A stretch of DNA of 5,217 nucleotides, from assembly GCA_009927565.1 (NCBI GenBank), contig RFMT01000404.1, positions 1 to 5,217 of the forward strand. The letters run 5' to 3'. The translations under genes and the position numbers were made by a program. Positions within the stretch are counted from its first letter, which is position 1. Every line of letters starts with the position of its first letter. Under the pieces are notes generated by a model. It did not search any database. It worked only from the letters and a program-made list of their open reading frames with translations, and had not been told where the DNA came from. This stretch comes from Acidimicrobiia bacterium (GTDB lineage Bacteria > Actinomycetota > Acidimicrobiia > Acidimicrobiales > Ilumatobacteraceae). Below are positions 1 to 5,217 of the stretch, one piece after another.

Positions 1-265
1 CTGTGATTGGAGAACCATCATCCCAAACGGCATCAGGATTGATGTCGTATGTAATCGTCATACCACCAGTTGTTGCTGGCTTGGCATAGTCGTATGTAAC
101 GTTCGCGCAGTCATCCAAACTTGTTGGGTAGCTAACAGCCGTAGTTTCCTCGACTGGCGCTTCTTCTACTGCGGCTTCGTCGTCACTGCCACCGCACGCC
201 GCGCCAATTAATGACACGGTTACAAGTGCTGCAGCAAGACGAGCCACTTTTGTGGTTTTTCTCAC
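1..265 (-). CDS. Substrate-binding lipoprotein of a peptide/nickel-type ABC transporter (SBP family 5), N-terminal part only
   Basis: This reading frame starts at GTG (263-265) and runs off the left edge after 88 codons. The first 23 residues form a lipoprotein signal peptide: a basic start (MRKTTKVAR), a hydrophobic stretch (LAAALVTVSLIGAA) and a lipobox ending in Cys24, followed by GGSDD. Residues 28-45 are an acidic, Thr/Ala-rich linker. From about residue 70 the text ITYDINPDAVWDDGSPIT matches the conserved strand and W-x-DG-x-P-(V/I)-T motif of extracellular solute-binding proteins family 5 (OppA/DppA type). The protein is therefore expected to sit on the outer face of the membrane and deliver peptides or a similar solute to an ABC permease, probably encoded further left. 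The ligand cannot be told. The GTG start is supported by a strong Shine-Dalgarno 7 nt upstream and by the signal peptide beginning there. Only about 46 residues lie between the lipid Cys and the DINPDAVW strand, which is short for this family. The class call is fairly sure; orthology is not. Confidence 0.8.
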   Translation of the reverse strand, partial: MRKTTKVARLAAALVTVSLIGAACGGSDDEAAVEEAPVEETTAVSYPTSLDDCANVTYDYAKPATTGGMTITYDINPDAVWDDGSPIT

Positions 266-272
266 TCTCCGA

Positions 273-279
273 CCTCCCC
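273..279 (-). promoter_or_regulatory. Strong Shine-Dalgarno of the lipoprotein gene
   Basis: GGGGAGG on the minus strand lies 7 nt before the GTG at 265. It decides the start: there is no ATG nearby, and the next in-frame GTG (codon 7) would cut off the basic end of the signal peptide. Confidence 0.8.
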
Positions 280-290
280 GTCGAATTAGG

Positions 291-311
291 TAAAGGCCAG
301 AATGACCTTTA
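291..311 (-). promoter_or_regulatory. Stem-loop in the leader of the lipoprotein gene
   Basis: On the minus strand TAAAGGTCA (311-303) pairs with TGGCCTTTA (299-291) around the loop TTC. This gives nine pairs, one of them G-U. The G-U pair becomes an A-C mismatch on the plus strand, so the fold suits the minus-strand transcript. No U-run follows (the next bases are CCTAATTCGA), so it does not look like an intrinsic terminator. It lies 11 nt upstream of the Shine-Dalgarno and would begin about 2 nt after the transcription start predicted from the -10 box at 320-325. A role in mRNA stability, or in attenuating readthrough from tpiA, is inference. Confidence 0.5.
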
Positions 312-319
312 ATATCTCA

Positions 320-328
320 ATCTTAACA
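320..328 (-). promoter_or_regulatory. Extended -10 promoter candidate for the lipoprotein gene
   Basis: The minus strand reads TGTTAAGAT, which is a TGn extension followed by TAAGAT. It fits the TAnnnT -10 core and the extended -10 form used when the -35 box is weak. No good -35 is visible 16-18 nt upstream (the best is TTCGTA at 347-342). Transcription would begin near the A at 313, giving a leader of about 48 nt. It lies in the only sizeable intergenic gap of the window, just after the tpiA stop, where a new transcription unit would be expected. Confidence 0.45.
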
Positions 329-347
329 CTTTTCGTTCACATACGAA

Positions 348-1139
348 CTAGTTACTCGCCCTCAGGCGATATTGGCAAATTCTGGCGAACTCGGCTGCAT
401 CAAGGCTCGCACCACCAACCAAGACACCATCAATATCAGGCTGCGACATAATCTCTACTATGTTGCTCGCCTTTACACTGCCGCCGTATTGAAGTCGAAT
501 TGAACTTGCGACAGTCGCTGAACTGATTTTGGCAATCTCTTCGCGGATCGCACTGATCACTCGTTGAGCGTCGTCAGCCGTCGCGGTTTTTCCTGTTCCG
601 ATTGCCCAAATTGGTTCATATGCGATCACCATCGATTTGATTTGTTCGGCCGTGCGTTTTTCTAGGGCACTTCGCAACTGACCGAGCACTTTGTCGTAAG
701 TCTCGCCCGCCTCCCGTTCTGCCAGTGTTTCGCCAACACACACGATCGGCATCATTTTATTCTTTTGAATTGCAACAATCTTGCTTTGAATGAGTTCATT
801 TGACTCACCATAGATTTCACGACGCTCGCTATGGCCAACAATCACAAAATTGACATTTAACTTCGCAAGAAACGCTGCGGATACTTCGCCAGTAAACGCA
901 CCCGAGTCAGATTCATGACAGTGCTGTGCCCCAAGAAAAAATTTAAGTTCATCAGCATCGATCAAAGTTTGCACACTGCGCAAATCTGTGAACGGTGGAT
1001 GTATCGTCACATCGACCGCAGCAAAGTCATCTTTGGTCAAAAGATACGCAAGTTTCTGCACACATTGAATCGCTTCAAAATGATTGTGATTCATCTTCCA
1101 ATTGCCGCTGATTATCGGCTTGCGAGTCTCATTTGACAT
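348..1139 (-). CDS. tpiA: Triose-phosphate isomerase
   Basis: Cytosolic TIM-barrel enzyme that interconverts dihydroxyacetone phosphate and glyceraldehyde-3-phosphate in glycolysis and gluconeogenesis. At 263 residues it is full length (family about 250-260). All catalytic groups are visible: Asn13 and Lys15 in SGNWKMN, the electrophile His103 in VIVGHSERR, and the base Glu175 in AYEPIWAIGTGKTA, which also carries the mobile phosphate-gripping loop. The two phosphate-binding turns are QYGGSVKASN (217-226) and GVLVGGASL (238-246). The ATG overlaps the end of pgk by 11 nt and is set by a good GAGGAG 6 nt upstream inside pgk. It is the last gene of the gap-pgk-tpiA unit; 82 nt separate its TAG from the next gene. 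In many actinobacteria secG follows tpiA, but not here. Identity is certain. Confidence 0.98.
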   Translation of the reverse strand: MSNETRKPIISGNWKMNHNHFEAIQCVQKLAYLLTKDDFAAVDVTIHPPFTDLRSVQTLIDADELKFFLGAQHCHESDSGAFTGEVSAAFLAKLNVNFVIVGHSERREIYGESNELIQSKIVAIQKNKMMPIVCVGETLAEREAGETYDKVLGQLRSALEKRTAEQIKSMVIAYEPIWAIGTGKTATADDAQRVISAIREEIAKISSATVASSIRLQYGGSVKASNIVEIMSQPDIDGVLVGGASLDAAEFARICQYRLRASN

Positions 1140-2238
1140 TCGGTGCTCCTCTTAATGCAGCTAGGCCCGGCAAGTCACCAAGCTCAAGAAACTCTAACGA
1201 CGCTCCGCCTCCAGTCGAGACATGGTCAACTTCGCTTTCCAATTTAAACTGCGCTAACGCCGCTGCCGAGTCTCCACCACCAACAACCGTAAAGGCCTTC
1301 GTGTCGGCCATTGCTTGCGCAATGGTTCGTGTACCCGATGCAAATCGAGAATCTTCGAACATTCCCATTGGTCCGTTCCAAAAAACGCTTCGAGCATTCA
1401 TGATTATGTCGGCAAACGCAGCCGCAGTACCCGGGCCTATGTCCAAACCTTTTGCACCTTCGGGTAGCCGCACTCCGAAAGTTGCGAACTCACCTCGACC
1501 ATCAAGGCCGACAATATCTTCAGGCAAATGAATTGGCACGTCACTTGACATCAATTCTTTGCAAGCATCGATCTGATCACGTTCACAAAGCGAATCTCCG
1601 ATTGGCAAGTTTTTCGCAGCAAGAAAGGTGAAGCACATTCCACCACCAATGACAAGCTCGTCAACGACTTTCATCAGAGATTCGACGACACCTAATTTGT
1701 CGCTAATTTTTGCCCCTCCGAGAACTGCGACAAACGGACGTTTCGGGTTGGAGCGCATCTGTTCTAACACTTGAAGTTCGCGCTGCAACAAGCGACCGGC
1801 AGCAGACGGTAGCGACTTCGGTGGGCCGACTATAGATGCATGCGCTCGATGTGTTGCTCCGAACGCGTCATTGACATAAAGATCTATACCTTGAATAAGC
1901 TTTTCAACAAACTTCGGGTCATTCGACTCTTCTCCTTCGTCAAATCGCAAGTTCTCGAGAAGTGTCACTTCTGGCGCAAGTTCATTTAATCGCTTGCGTA
2001 TTGGGTCAATCGCGTACTTTGCAACTGGTTTTCCTTTTGGACGTCCAAGGTGCGTGGCACAAATAACCTTTGCACCGTTACTGGTTAGCCAATTCAAGGT
2101 CTCAAGAGAACTTCGGATTCGAAAATCGTCAACGATTGCTCGATTATCGTCGGGTCCTGACATCGGCACATTGAAATCAGTGCGTACAAGCACGGTTTTG
2201 CCGTGCAAGTCGCCAAGATCCTCTAATTGCGCGATCAT
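1129..2238 (-). CDS. pgk: Phosphoglycerate kinase (short form)
   Basis: Transfers phosphate from 1,3-bisphosphoglycerate to ADP, the first ATP-making step of glycolysis, in the cytosol. Visible motifs: VRTDFNVP (18-25) and Arg40 for substrate binding, ATHLGRPKG (61-69), LLENLRF (93-99), YVNDAFGATHRAHAS (121-135), LGGAKISDKLGV (173-184) and IGGGM (197-201) in the central and nucleotide region, FWNGPMGMFE (286-295), and the C-terminal loops VVGGGDSAAA (318-327) and STGGGASLEFLE (341-352). The length of 369 is below the usual 390-400. The loss is concentrated between RKRLNELAP (81-89) and EVTLLENLRF (90-99), where most PGKs carry about 25 more residues. The catalytic and substrate residues remain, so the enzyme should be active. 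The ATG follows the gap TAA with no base between and has no Shine-Dalgarno, so translation probably depends on ribosomes finishing gap. Its end overlaps tpiA by 11 nt. Confidence 0.97.
   Translation of the reverse strand: MIAQLEDLGDLHGKTVLVRTDFNVPMSGPDDNRAIVDDFRIRSSLETLNWLTSNGAKVICATHLGRPKGKPVAKYAIDPIRKRLNELAPEVTLLENLRFDEGEESNDPKFVEKLIQGIDLYVNDAFGATHRAHASIVGPPKSLPSAAGRLLQRELQVLEQMRSNPKRPFVAVLGGAKISDKLGVVESLMKVVDELVIGGGMCFTFLAAKNLPIGDSLCERDQIDACKELMSSDVPIHLPEDIVGLDGRGEFATFGVRLPEGAKGLDIGPGTAAAFADIIMNARSVFWNGPMGMFEDSRFASGTRTIAQAMADTKAFTVVGGGDSAAALAQFKLESEVDHVSTGGGASLEFLELGDLPGLAALRGAPNVK
1146..1151 (-). promoter_or_regulatory. Shine-Dalgarno of tpiA, inside the end of pgk
   Basis: GAGGAG on the minus strand stands 6 nt before the tpiA ATG at 1139 and lies within the last codons of pgk. 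It fixes the tpiA start and allows independent initiation, unlike gap and pgk, which have no such site. Confidence 0.75.
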
Positions 2239-3249
2239 TTAGCGACTAAGTGCAGCCCCAATGTATGTAGTCATGTCGACTAAGCGATTGGAATAACCCC
2301 ATTCATTGTCATACCAGCCCAAAACCTTTACTAGCGAGCCCATACTCATGGTCAGATCTTTGTCGAATACACAACTATGTGGATTTGTTACAACGTCACT
2401 GGAAACGATCGGATCACTGCAATATTCGAGAATGCCTTTTAGCGGACCATTGGCGGCTGCCTTATATGCCGAATTAATTTCGTCGATTGTCGCAGGCTTT
2501 TTGAGATTAGCGACGAAATCGGTTATCGAACCTGTCGGCACAGGCACGCGCAGTGAGGTGCCGTCGAGTTTTCCCTTCATTGATTGCATGACCAAGCTCG
2601 TTGCTCGCGCCGCACCGGTGCTGGTCGGAATTATGTTTATCGCTGCCGCCCTTGCACGGCGCAAGTCACTGTGAGGTCCATCGACAATCGATTGATCACC
2701 GGTGTATGCATGAATGGTTGTCATTAGACCATTTTCAACACCAAACGCATCATCTAAAACCTTTACTAAGGGCACAAAGCAGTTGGTTGTGCAACTCGCA
2801 TTGGAAACAACTTTGTGTTTTTTCGGATCAAAGTCTTTGTGATTGACGCCATAAACGAAAGTTGCGTCCGCATTTGTCGCAGGCGCAGAAACGACCACAC
2901 ACTTCGCTCCCGCTTCCAAATGTGCAGCTGCCTTGTCACGATCAGTAAAAAAACCAGTCGATTCAATTACAACGTCTACGCCGAGCGCTCCCCAGCCAAG
3001 TTCTTTCGGATCGCGTTTAGACAAGACTTTAAGAATCTTCGAATCAATGCTGATGCCTTCATCGGTTGCATCGATTTTGTTCGGCAATACACCGAGCACC
3101 GAGTCGTATTTAAGTAAATGCGCCATCGTCTTGACAGCGCCAAGGTCGTTCACAGCGACAATTTCAATGTCGGAATCCGATTGGGTTAGTGCTCGATAAA
3201 AATTACGTCCGATGCGACCAAAACCGTTAATACCAACTCGTAATGTCAT
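2239..3249 (-). CDS. gap: Glyceraldehyde-3-phosphate dehydrogenase, type I
   Basis: Oxidises and phosphorylates glyceraldehyde-3-phosphate to 1,3-bisphosphoglycerate with NAD+ in the cytosol. At 336 residues it is normal for type I. The Rossmann motif is GINGFGRIGRN (6-16). Asp35 in VNDL ends the second strand and favours NAD(H). The catalytic site is ASCTTNC (151-157) with nucleophile Cys153, and the base is His180 in TIHAYTGDQ. The substrate-binding segments are IPTSTGAARA (207-216) and LRVPVPTGS (233-241), and the C-terminus carries WYDNEWGYSNR (312-322). PHSDLRRARA (192-201) keeps the Pro that, in the Leu-Pro pair of glycolytic enzymes, goes with NAD preference, here as Gly-Pro. This supports a glycolytic rather than strictly NADP-type enzyme, though the direction of use cannot be decided. 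The gene starts 26 nt after rapZ with no Shine-Dalgarno, but a TAAGAT box lies 6 nt before the ATG, suggesting a leaderless mRNA. Its TAA abuts the pgk ATG in the same frame. Confidence 0.97.
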   Translation of the reverse strand: MTLRVGINGFGRIGRNFYRALTQSDSDIEIVAVNDLGAVKTMAHLLKYDSVLGVLPNKIDATDEGISIDSKILKVLSKRDPKELGWGALGVDVVIESTGFFTDRDKAAAHLEAGAKCVVVSAPATNADATFVYGVNHKDFDPKKHKVVSNASCTTNCFVPLVKVLDDAFGVENGLMTTIHAYTGDQSIVDGPHSDLRRARAAAINIIPTSTGAARATSLVMQSMKGKLDGTSLRVPVPTGSITDFVANLKKPATIDEINSAYKAAANGPLKGILEYCSDPIVSSDVVTNPHSCVFDKDLTMSMGSLVKVLGWYDNEWGYSNRLVDMTTYIGAALSR

Positions 3250-3255
3250 AGTCGA

Positions 3256-3261
3256 ATCTTA
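3256..3261 (-). promoter_or_regulatory. -10 box candidate for a leaderless gap transcript
   Basis: TAAGAT on the minus strand fits the actinobacterial -10 core TAnnnT and is followed by exactly 6 nt (TCGACT) and then the gap ATG. Transcription would thus begin at or next to the A of the start codon, the arrangement of leaderless genes common in actinobacteria. There is no Shine-Dalgarno in the 26-nt gap, in keeping with this. No convincing -35 is seen, and the box could be chance. Confidence 0.4.
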
Positions 3262-3275
3262 GTCAGATCGACGAT

Positions 3276-4127
3276 TTAGCGAGAAATGTCGCGATGCGTC
3301 ACTCGGGGATTCTGGCCACTTTGGATCAGCCAATTTTTCAATTGCTCAGCGATAACTACAGAGCGATGACGACCACCTGTGCACCCAATCGCAACCGTCA
3401 GATAACTCTTCCCCTCTGCTTTGTAAGCCGGCAAAAGCAATTTCAACATTTGTGCGAGTTGATCAAGAAATTTTTCTGAAAGATCTTGAGCCATCACATA
3501 ATCTCGCACCGGTTCGTCAAGCCCCGAAAGTGGTCGAAGATTCTCGTCCCAATGAGGATTCGGTAAGAATCTGACGTCGAACACAAGGTCAACGTCGAGC
3601 GGTAAACCGTGCTTGTATCCAAATGAGACGACTGATATTTGCATTGCATCAAGGACACCATCTTCGGTGAACAATTCACCCAACTGTGACTTCAGCTGAT
3701 GAATCGTAAGGTTTGTGGTGTCGATGACTAGGTCTGCTTCGGCTTTGACAGGCTCAAGCATCGAACGTTCTTTAGCGATGGCGTCTTCAACGCCTGATTT
3801 TCCTTCGGCAAGTGGATGCTTACGTCTCGTTGCACCATAACGCTTGATCAATTCGGTGTTCGTAGCGTCCAAGAACAACATTCGAACTCGATGTCCGCTG
3901 GTTCGCATACGCTTAAGAACTGCGATTGCGCCCACCTGGGCAGTCGGTGTGCCAACAACAAGGGCCAACTTGGACAACGACTCACCTGCAGACGCAATCT
4001 CAACTACTTTGTCAATCAGTTCAGTTGGCATATTGTCAACTACGAACCAGCCCAAATCCTCTAAATCGTCTGCAGCCTGCGACCGCCCTGCTCCAGAGAG
4101 GCCCGCAATTAGAAGAATGTCAGCCAT
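3276..4127 (-). CDS. rapZ: RapZ-family nucleotide-binding protein (formerly YvcJ/YhbJ)
   Basis: A P-loop ATP/GTP-binding protein of the RapZ family. In E. coli, RapZ is an RNA-binding adaptor that senses glucosamine-6-phosphate and directs GlmZ sRNA decay; in actinobacteria and firmicutes the role is poorly known. At 283 residues it is full length. The N-terminal kinase-like domain has the Walker A loop GLSGAGRS (9-16), with Arg15 where most P-loops have Lys, then GWFVVDNMP (26-34), MLFLDA (83-88), RYGATRRKHPLA (96-107) and DLVIDTTNL (132-140). The C-terminal domain has SFGYKHGLP (168-176), FDVRFLPNPHW (183-193), LSGLDEPVRDY (200-210) and GCTGGRHRSVVIAE (248-261), and ends with HRDISR. The strand usually reading (V/I)DVR after the first helices reads VVGTP here (57-61), so the conserved Asp and Arg are missing. 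It starts 15 nt after uvrC without a Shine-Dalgarno, suggesting coupled translation. The usual next genes, yvcK and whiA, are absent. Confidence 0.95.
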   Translation of the reverse strand: MADILLIAGLSGAGRSQAADDLEDLGWFVVDNMPTELIDKVVEIASAGESLSKLALVVGTPTAQVGAIAVLKRMRTSGHRVRMLFLDATNTELIKRYGATRRKHPLAEGKSGVEDAIAKERSMLEPVKAEADLVIDTTNLTIHQLKSQLGELFTEDGVLDAMQISVVSFGYKHGLPLDVDLVFDVRFLPNPHWDENLRPLSGLDEPVRDYVMAQDLSEKFLDQLAQMLKLLLPAYKAEGKSYLTVAIGCTGGRHRSVVIAEQLKNWLIQSGQNPRVTHRDISR

Positions 4128-4142
4128 CGTTGTTCAGGCTAT

Positions 4143-5217
4143 CTAAGACTCGATGTTCGGTACTGAATGAAACCGCTCATAAACAGCGTCAGCCGTACTT
4201 TTGGGCAACCATTTCAACTCAGACAATTGTTCGCGAGTGGCATTCTTGACTTCCTTGACTCCACCGAGTGCGGCAACAAGCTTTTTGATCCTCGCTGGTC
4301 CTAAACCCGAGATGCCATCAAGTTCACTTTTGGTCATCCGCTTACCGCGCAATTCGCGATGAAACCGATTGGCAAATCTATGCGCCTCGTCGCGAATTAC
4401 CTGCAACATGAAGAGTGCATCACTTCCTCGTGGTACTTCTACTGGCTCACTTCGACCAGGGATAAAAACTTCTTCAAGTCTTTTCGCCAGCGACGCAACA
4501 GGTATCTCGTGTTCAAGACCAAGATCGTGAATCACCTGTTCGGCGATGCTCAATTGACCTTTGCCGCCATCGACCAATAGAAGTTGTGGCGCATAAGAAA
4601 ATTTGCCCGGTCGTTCACCGCGCTCATTTATTGGTTGATCGCGCTCCTTTATGTAGGCGCTAAGCCGACGAGTTAATACCTCACGCATCGCCGCGTAGTC
4701 GTCGTTGCCTTGCCCGCTCTTGATCTTGAATTTTCGATAATCACGCTTGAGGGGCAGACCGTCTTCAAGCACGACCATCGAGCCCACATAATCGGTGCCT
4801 TGAAGATGGGCCATGTCGTAACACTCGATACGAAGTGGTGCCTCCGGTAATTCAAGCAATTGTTGTAATTCGCTCAACGCACGCGAACGCGCTGTGTGAT
4901 CGGCCGCACGACGCAGACGGTGGCGATTCAATTCTTGTTTGGCATTCAGTGTCACTAACTCATGTAACTCGCGCTTATCGCCGCGATGAGGTACCCGAAT
5001 CTCGACTTTTGTACTTCGGGTCTGTGTTAGCCACTGTTCTAGAAGTTCTTTGCGGTCTGGTTCGATCGGCAACACCACGATTTTTGGAAGTCCCAAAATT
5101 GGGGCATCGTCATAAAATCGCTCAACGACAAGAGCTGCCAAACCTGAACTAGAAACGTCTTCAACTTTGTCAACAATAAAGCCTTTGCGCCCGACAACCC
5201 GCCCTTTTCGCACAAAG
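4143..5217 (-). CDS. uvrC: UvrABC system protein C, C-terminal part (5' end outside window)
   Basis: UvrC cuts the damaged strand on both sides of a lesion held by UvrB in nucleotide excision repair. The window holds the last 357 codons; the GIY-YIG nuclease (3' incision) and most or all of the UvrB-binding UVR motif lie to the right. The frame is open to the window edge, beginning F-V-R-K-G-R, so the GTG at 5213 is an internal Val, not the start. Counting from that Val, the RNase H-like nuclease (5' incision) begins near ECYDMAHLQGTDYVGSMVV (130-148) with catalytic Asp133. A second Asp lies in LLLVDGGKGQL (211-221), and the His-bearing segment is RDEAHRFANRFHR (274-286). The DNA-binding double helix-hairpin-helix follows: LDGISGLGPARIKKLV (298-313) and LKWLPKSTADAVYERF (333-348). 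The usual Ser of the D-x-S-H motif is Ala135; the acidic site is intact. rapZ follows after 15 nt. Confidence 0.97.
   Translation of the reverse strand, partial: FVRKGRVVGRKGFIVDKVEDVSSSGLAALVVERFYDDAPILGLPKIVVLPIEPDRKELLEQWLTQTRSTKVEIRVPHRGDKRELHELVTLNAKQELNRHRLRRAADHTARSRALSELQQLLELPEAPLRIECYDMAHLQGTDYVGSMVVLEDGLPLKRDYRKFKIKSGQGNDDYAAMREVLTRRLSAYIKERDQPINERGERPGKFSYAPQLLLVDGGKGQLSIAEQVIHDLGLEHEIPVASLAKRLEEVFIPGRSEPVEVPRGSDALFMLQVIRDEAHRFANRFHRELRGKRMTKSELDGISGLGPARIKKLVAALGGVKEVKNATREQLSELKWLPKSTADAVYERFHSVPNIES

Noticed and set aside
291..311. Intrinsic terminator after tpiA
   Set aside because: The stem is AT-rich with few G-C pairs and no U-run follows it; it fits better as a leader element.
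1129..1154. Programmed PGK-TIM fusion as in Thermotoga
   Set aside because: A stop in the tpiA frame lies 4 codons before its start, no slippery heptamer is seen, and tpiA has its own strong Shine-Dalgarno.
1133..1531. Plus-strand open frame of 132 codons opposite pgk
   Set aside because: A Pro/Ser/Ala-rich product typical of antisense to a real gene; pgk is unmistakable here.
2306..2674. Plus-strand open frame of 122 codons opposite gap
   Set aside because: Antisense shadow of gap with no family features and no start signal.
3276..4127. RapZ as a dead P-loop protein because of Arg in Walker A
   Set aside because: Arg in G-x-S-G-A-G-R-S is, from memory, usual in actinobacterial RapZ, so it is not by itself a sign of lost function.
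3844..4249. Plus-strand open frames of 100 and 107 codons across the rapZ-uvrC junction
   Set aside because: They lie opposite well-conserved rapZ and uvrC, have no recognisable domain or Shine-Dalgarno, and their composition mirrors the antisense of the real genes.
5211..5213. GTG at the right edge as the start of uvrC
   Set aside because: The frame stays open beyond it, and the protein there is already mid-UvrC, lacking the GIY-YIG domain; it is an internal Val.

Overview
The window is a compact stretch of bacterial chromosome with every gene on the minus strand. Read in the direction of transcription (high to low coordinate) it holds uvrC (3' part), rapZ, gap, pgk and tpiA, then the first 88 codons of a secreted peptide-type substrate-binding lipoprotein. 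Almost all of it is coding. The only non-coding gaps are 15 nt (uvrC-rapZ), 26 nt (rapZ-gap) and 82 nt (tpiA-lipoprotein). There is no RNA gene, mobile element, CRISPR array or phage gene.

The order uvrC-rapZ-...-gap-pgk-tpiA is a classic actinobacterial arrangement. Several protein details point the same way: the RapZ P-loop has Arg in place of the usual Lys, and the UvrC C-terminus and the short PGK resemble what I remember of Acidimicrobiia. Base composition is moderate (a little under half G+C by eye), well below most cultured actinobacteria. I infer a free-living aquatic, possibly streamlined, member of Acidimicrobiia or a close relative. This rests on remembered family patterns, not a search.

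Right part (3276-5217): UvrC is the dual-incision nuclease of nucleotide excision repair, and its N-terminal half lies outside the window. RapZ is a P-loop nucleotide-binding regulator. In many actinobacteria and firmicutes rapZ is followed by yvcK (gluconeogenesis factor) and whiA; here both are absent and gap follows at once.

Middle part (348-3249): gap, pgk and tpiA form a tight central-glycolysis unit. GapA makes 1,3-bisphosphoglycerate from glyceraldehyde-3-phosphate, PGK takes its phosphate to make ATP, and TpiA supplies glyceraldehyde-3-phosphate from DHAP. The gap stop codon touches the pgk start in the same frame, and pgk and tpiA overlap by 11 nt, so translation is probably coupled. 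A TAAGAT box 6 nt before the gap start suggests the unit may also be expressed as a leaderless transcript.

Left part (1-347): an 82-nt gap carries an extended -10 promoter candidate, a stem-loop that would lie at the 5' end of that transcript, and a strong Shine-Dalgarno ahead of a GTG-started lipoprotein. This looks like the start of a separate transcription unit for a peptide/nickel-type ABC transporter. The secG gene that often follows tpiA in actinobacteria is not here.

I see no clearly new biological system. The points worth following are the missing yvcK-whiA pair, the altered gene junctions, and small sequence departures in PGK, RapZ and the lipoprotein.
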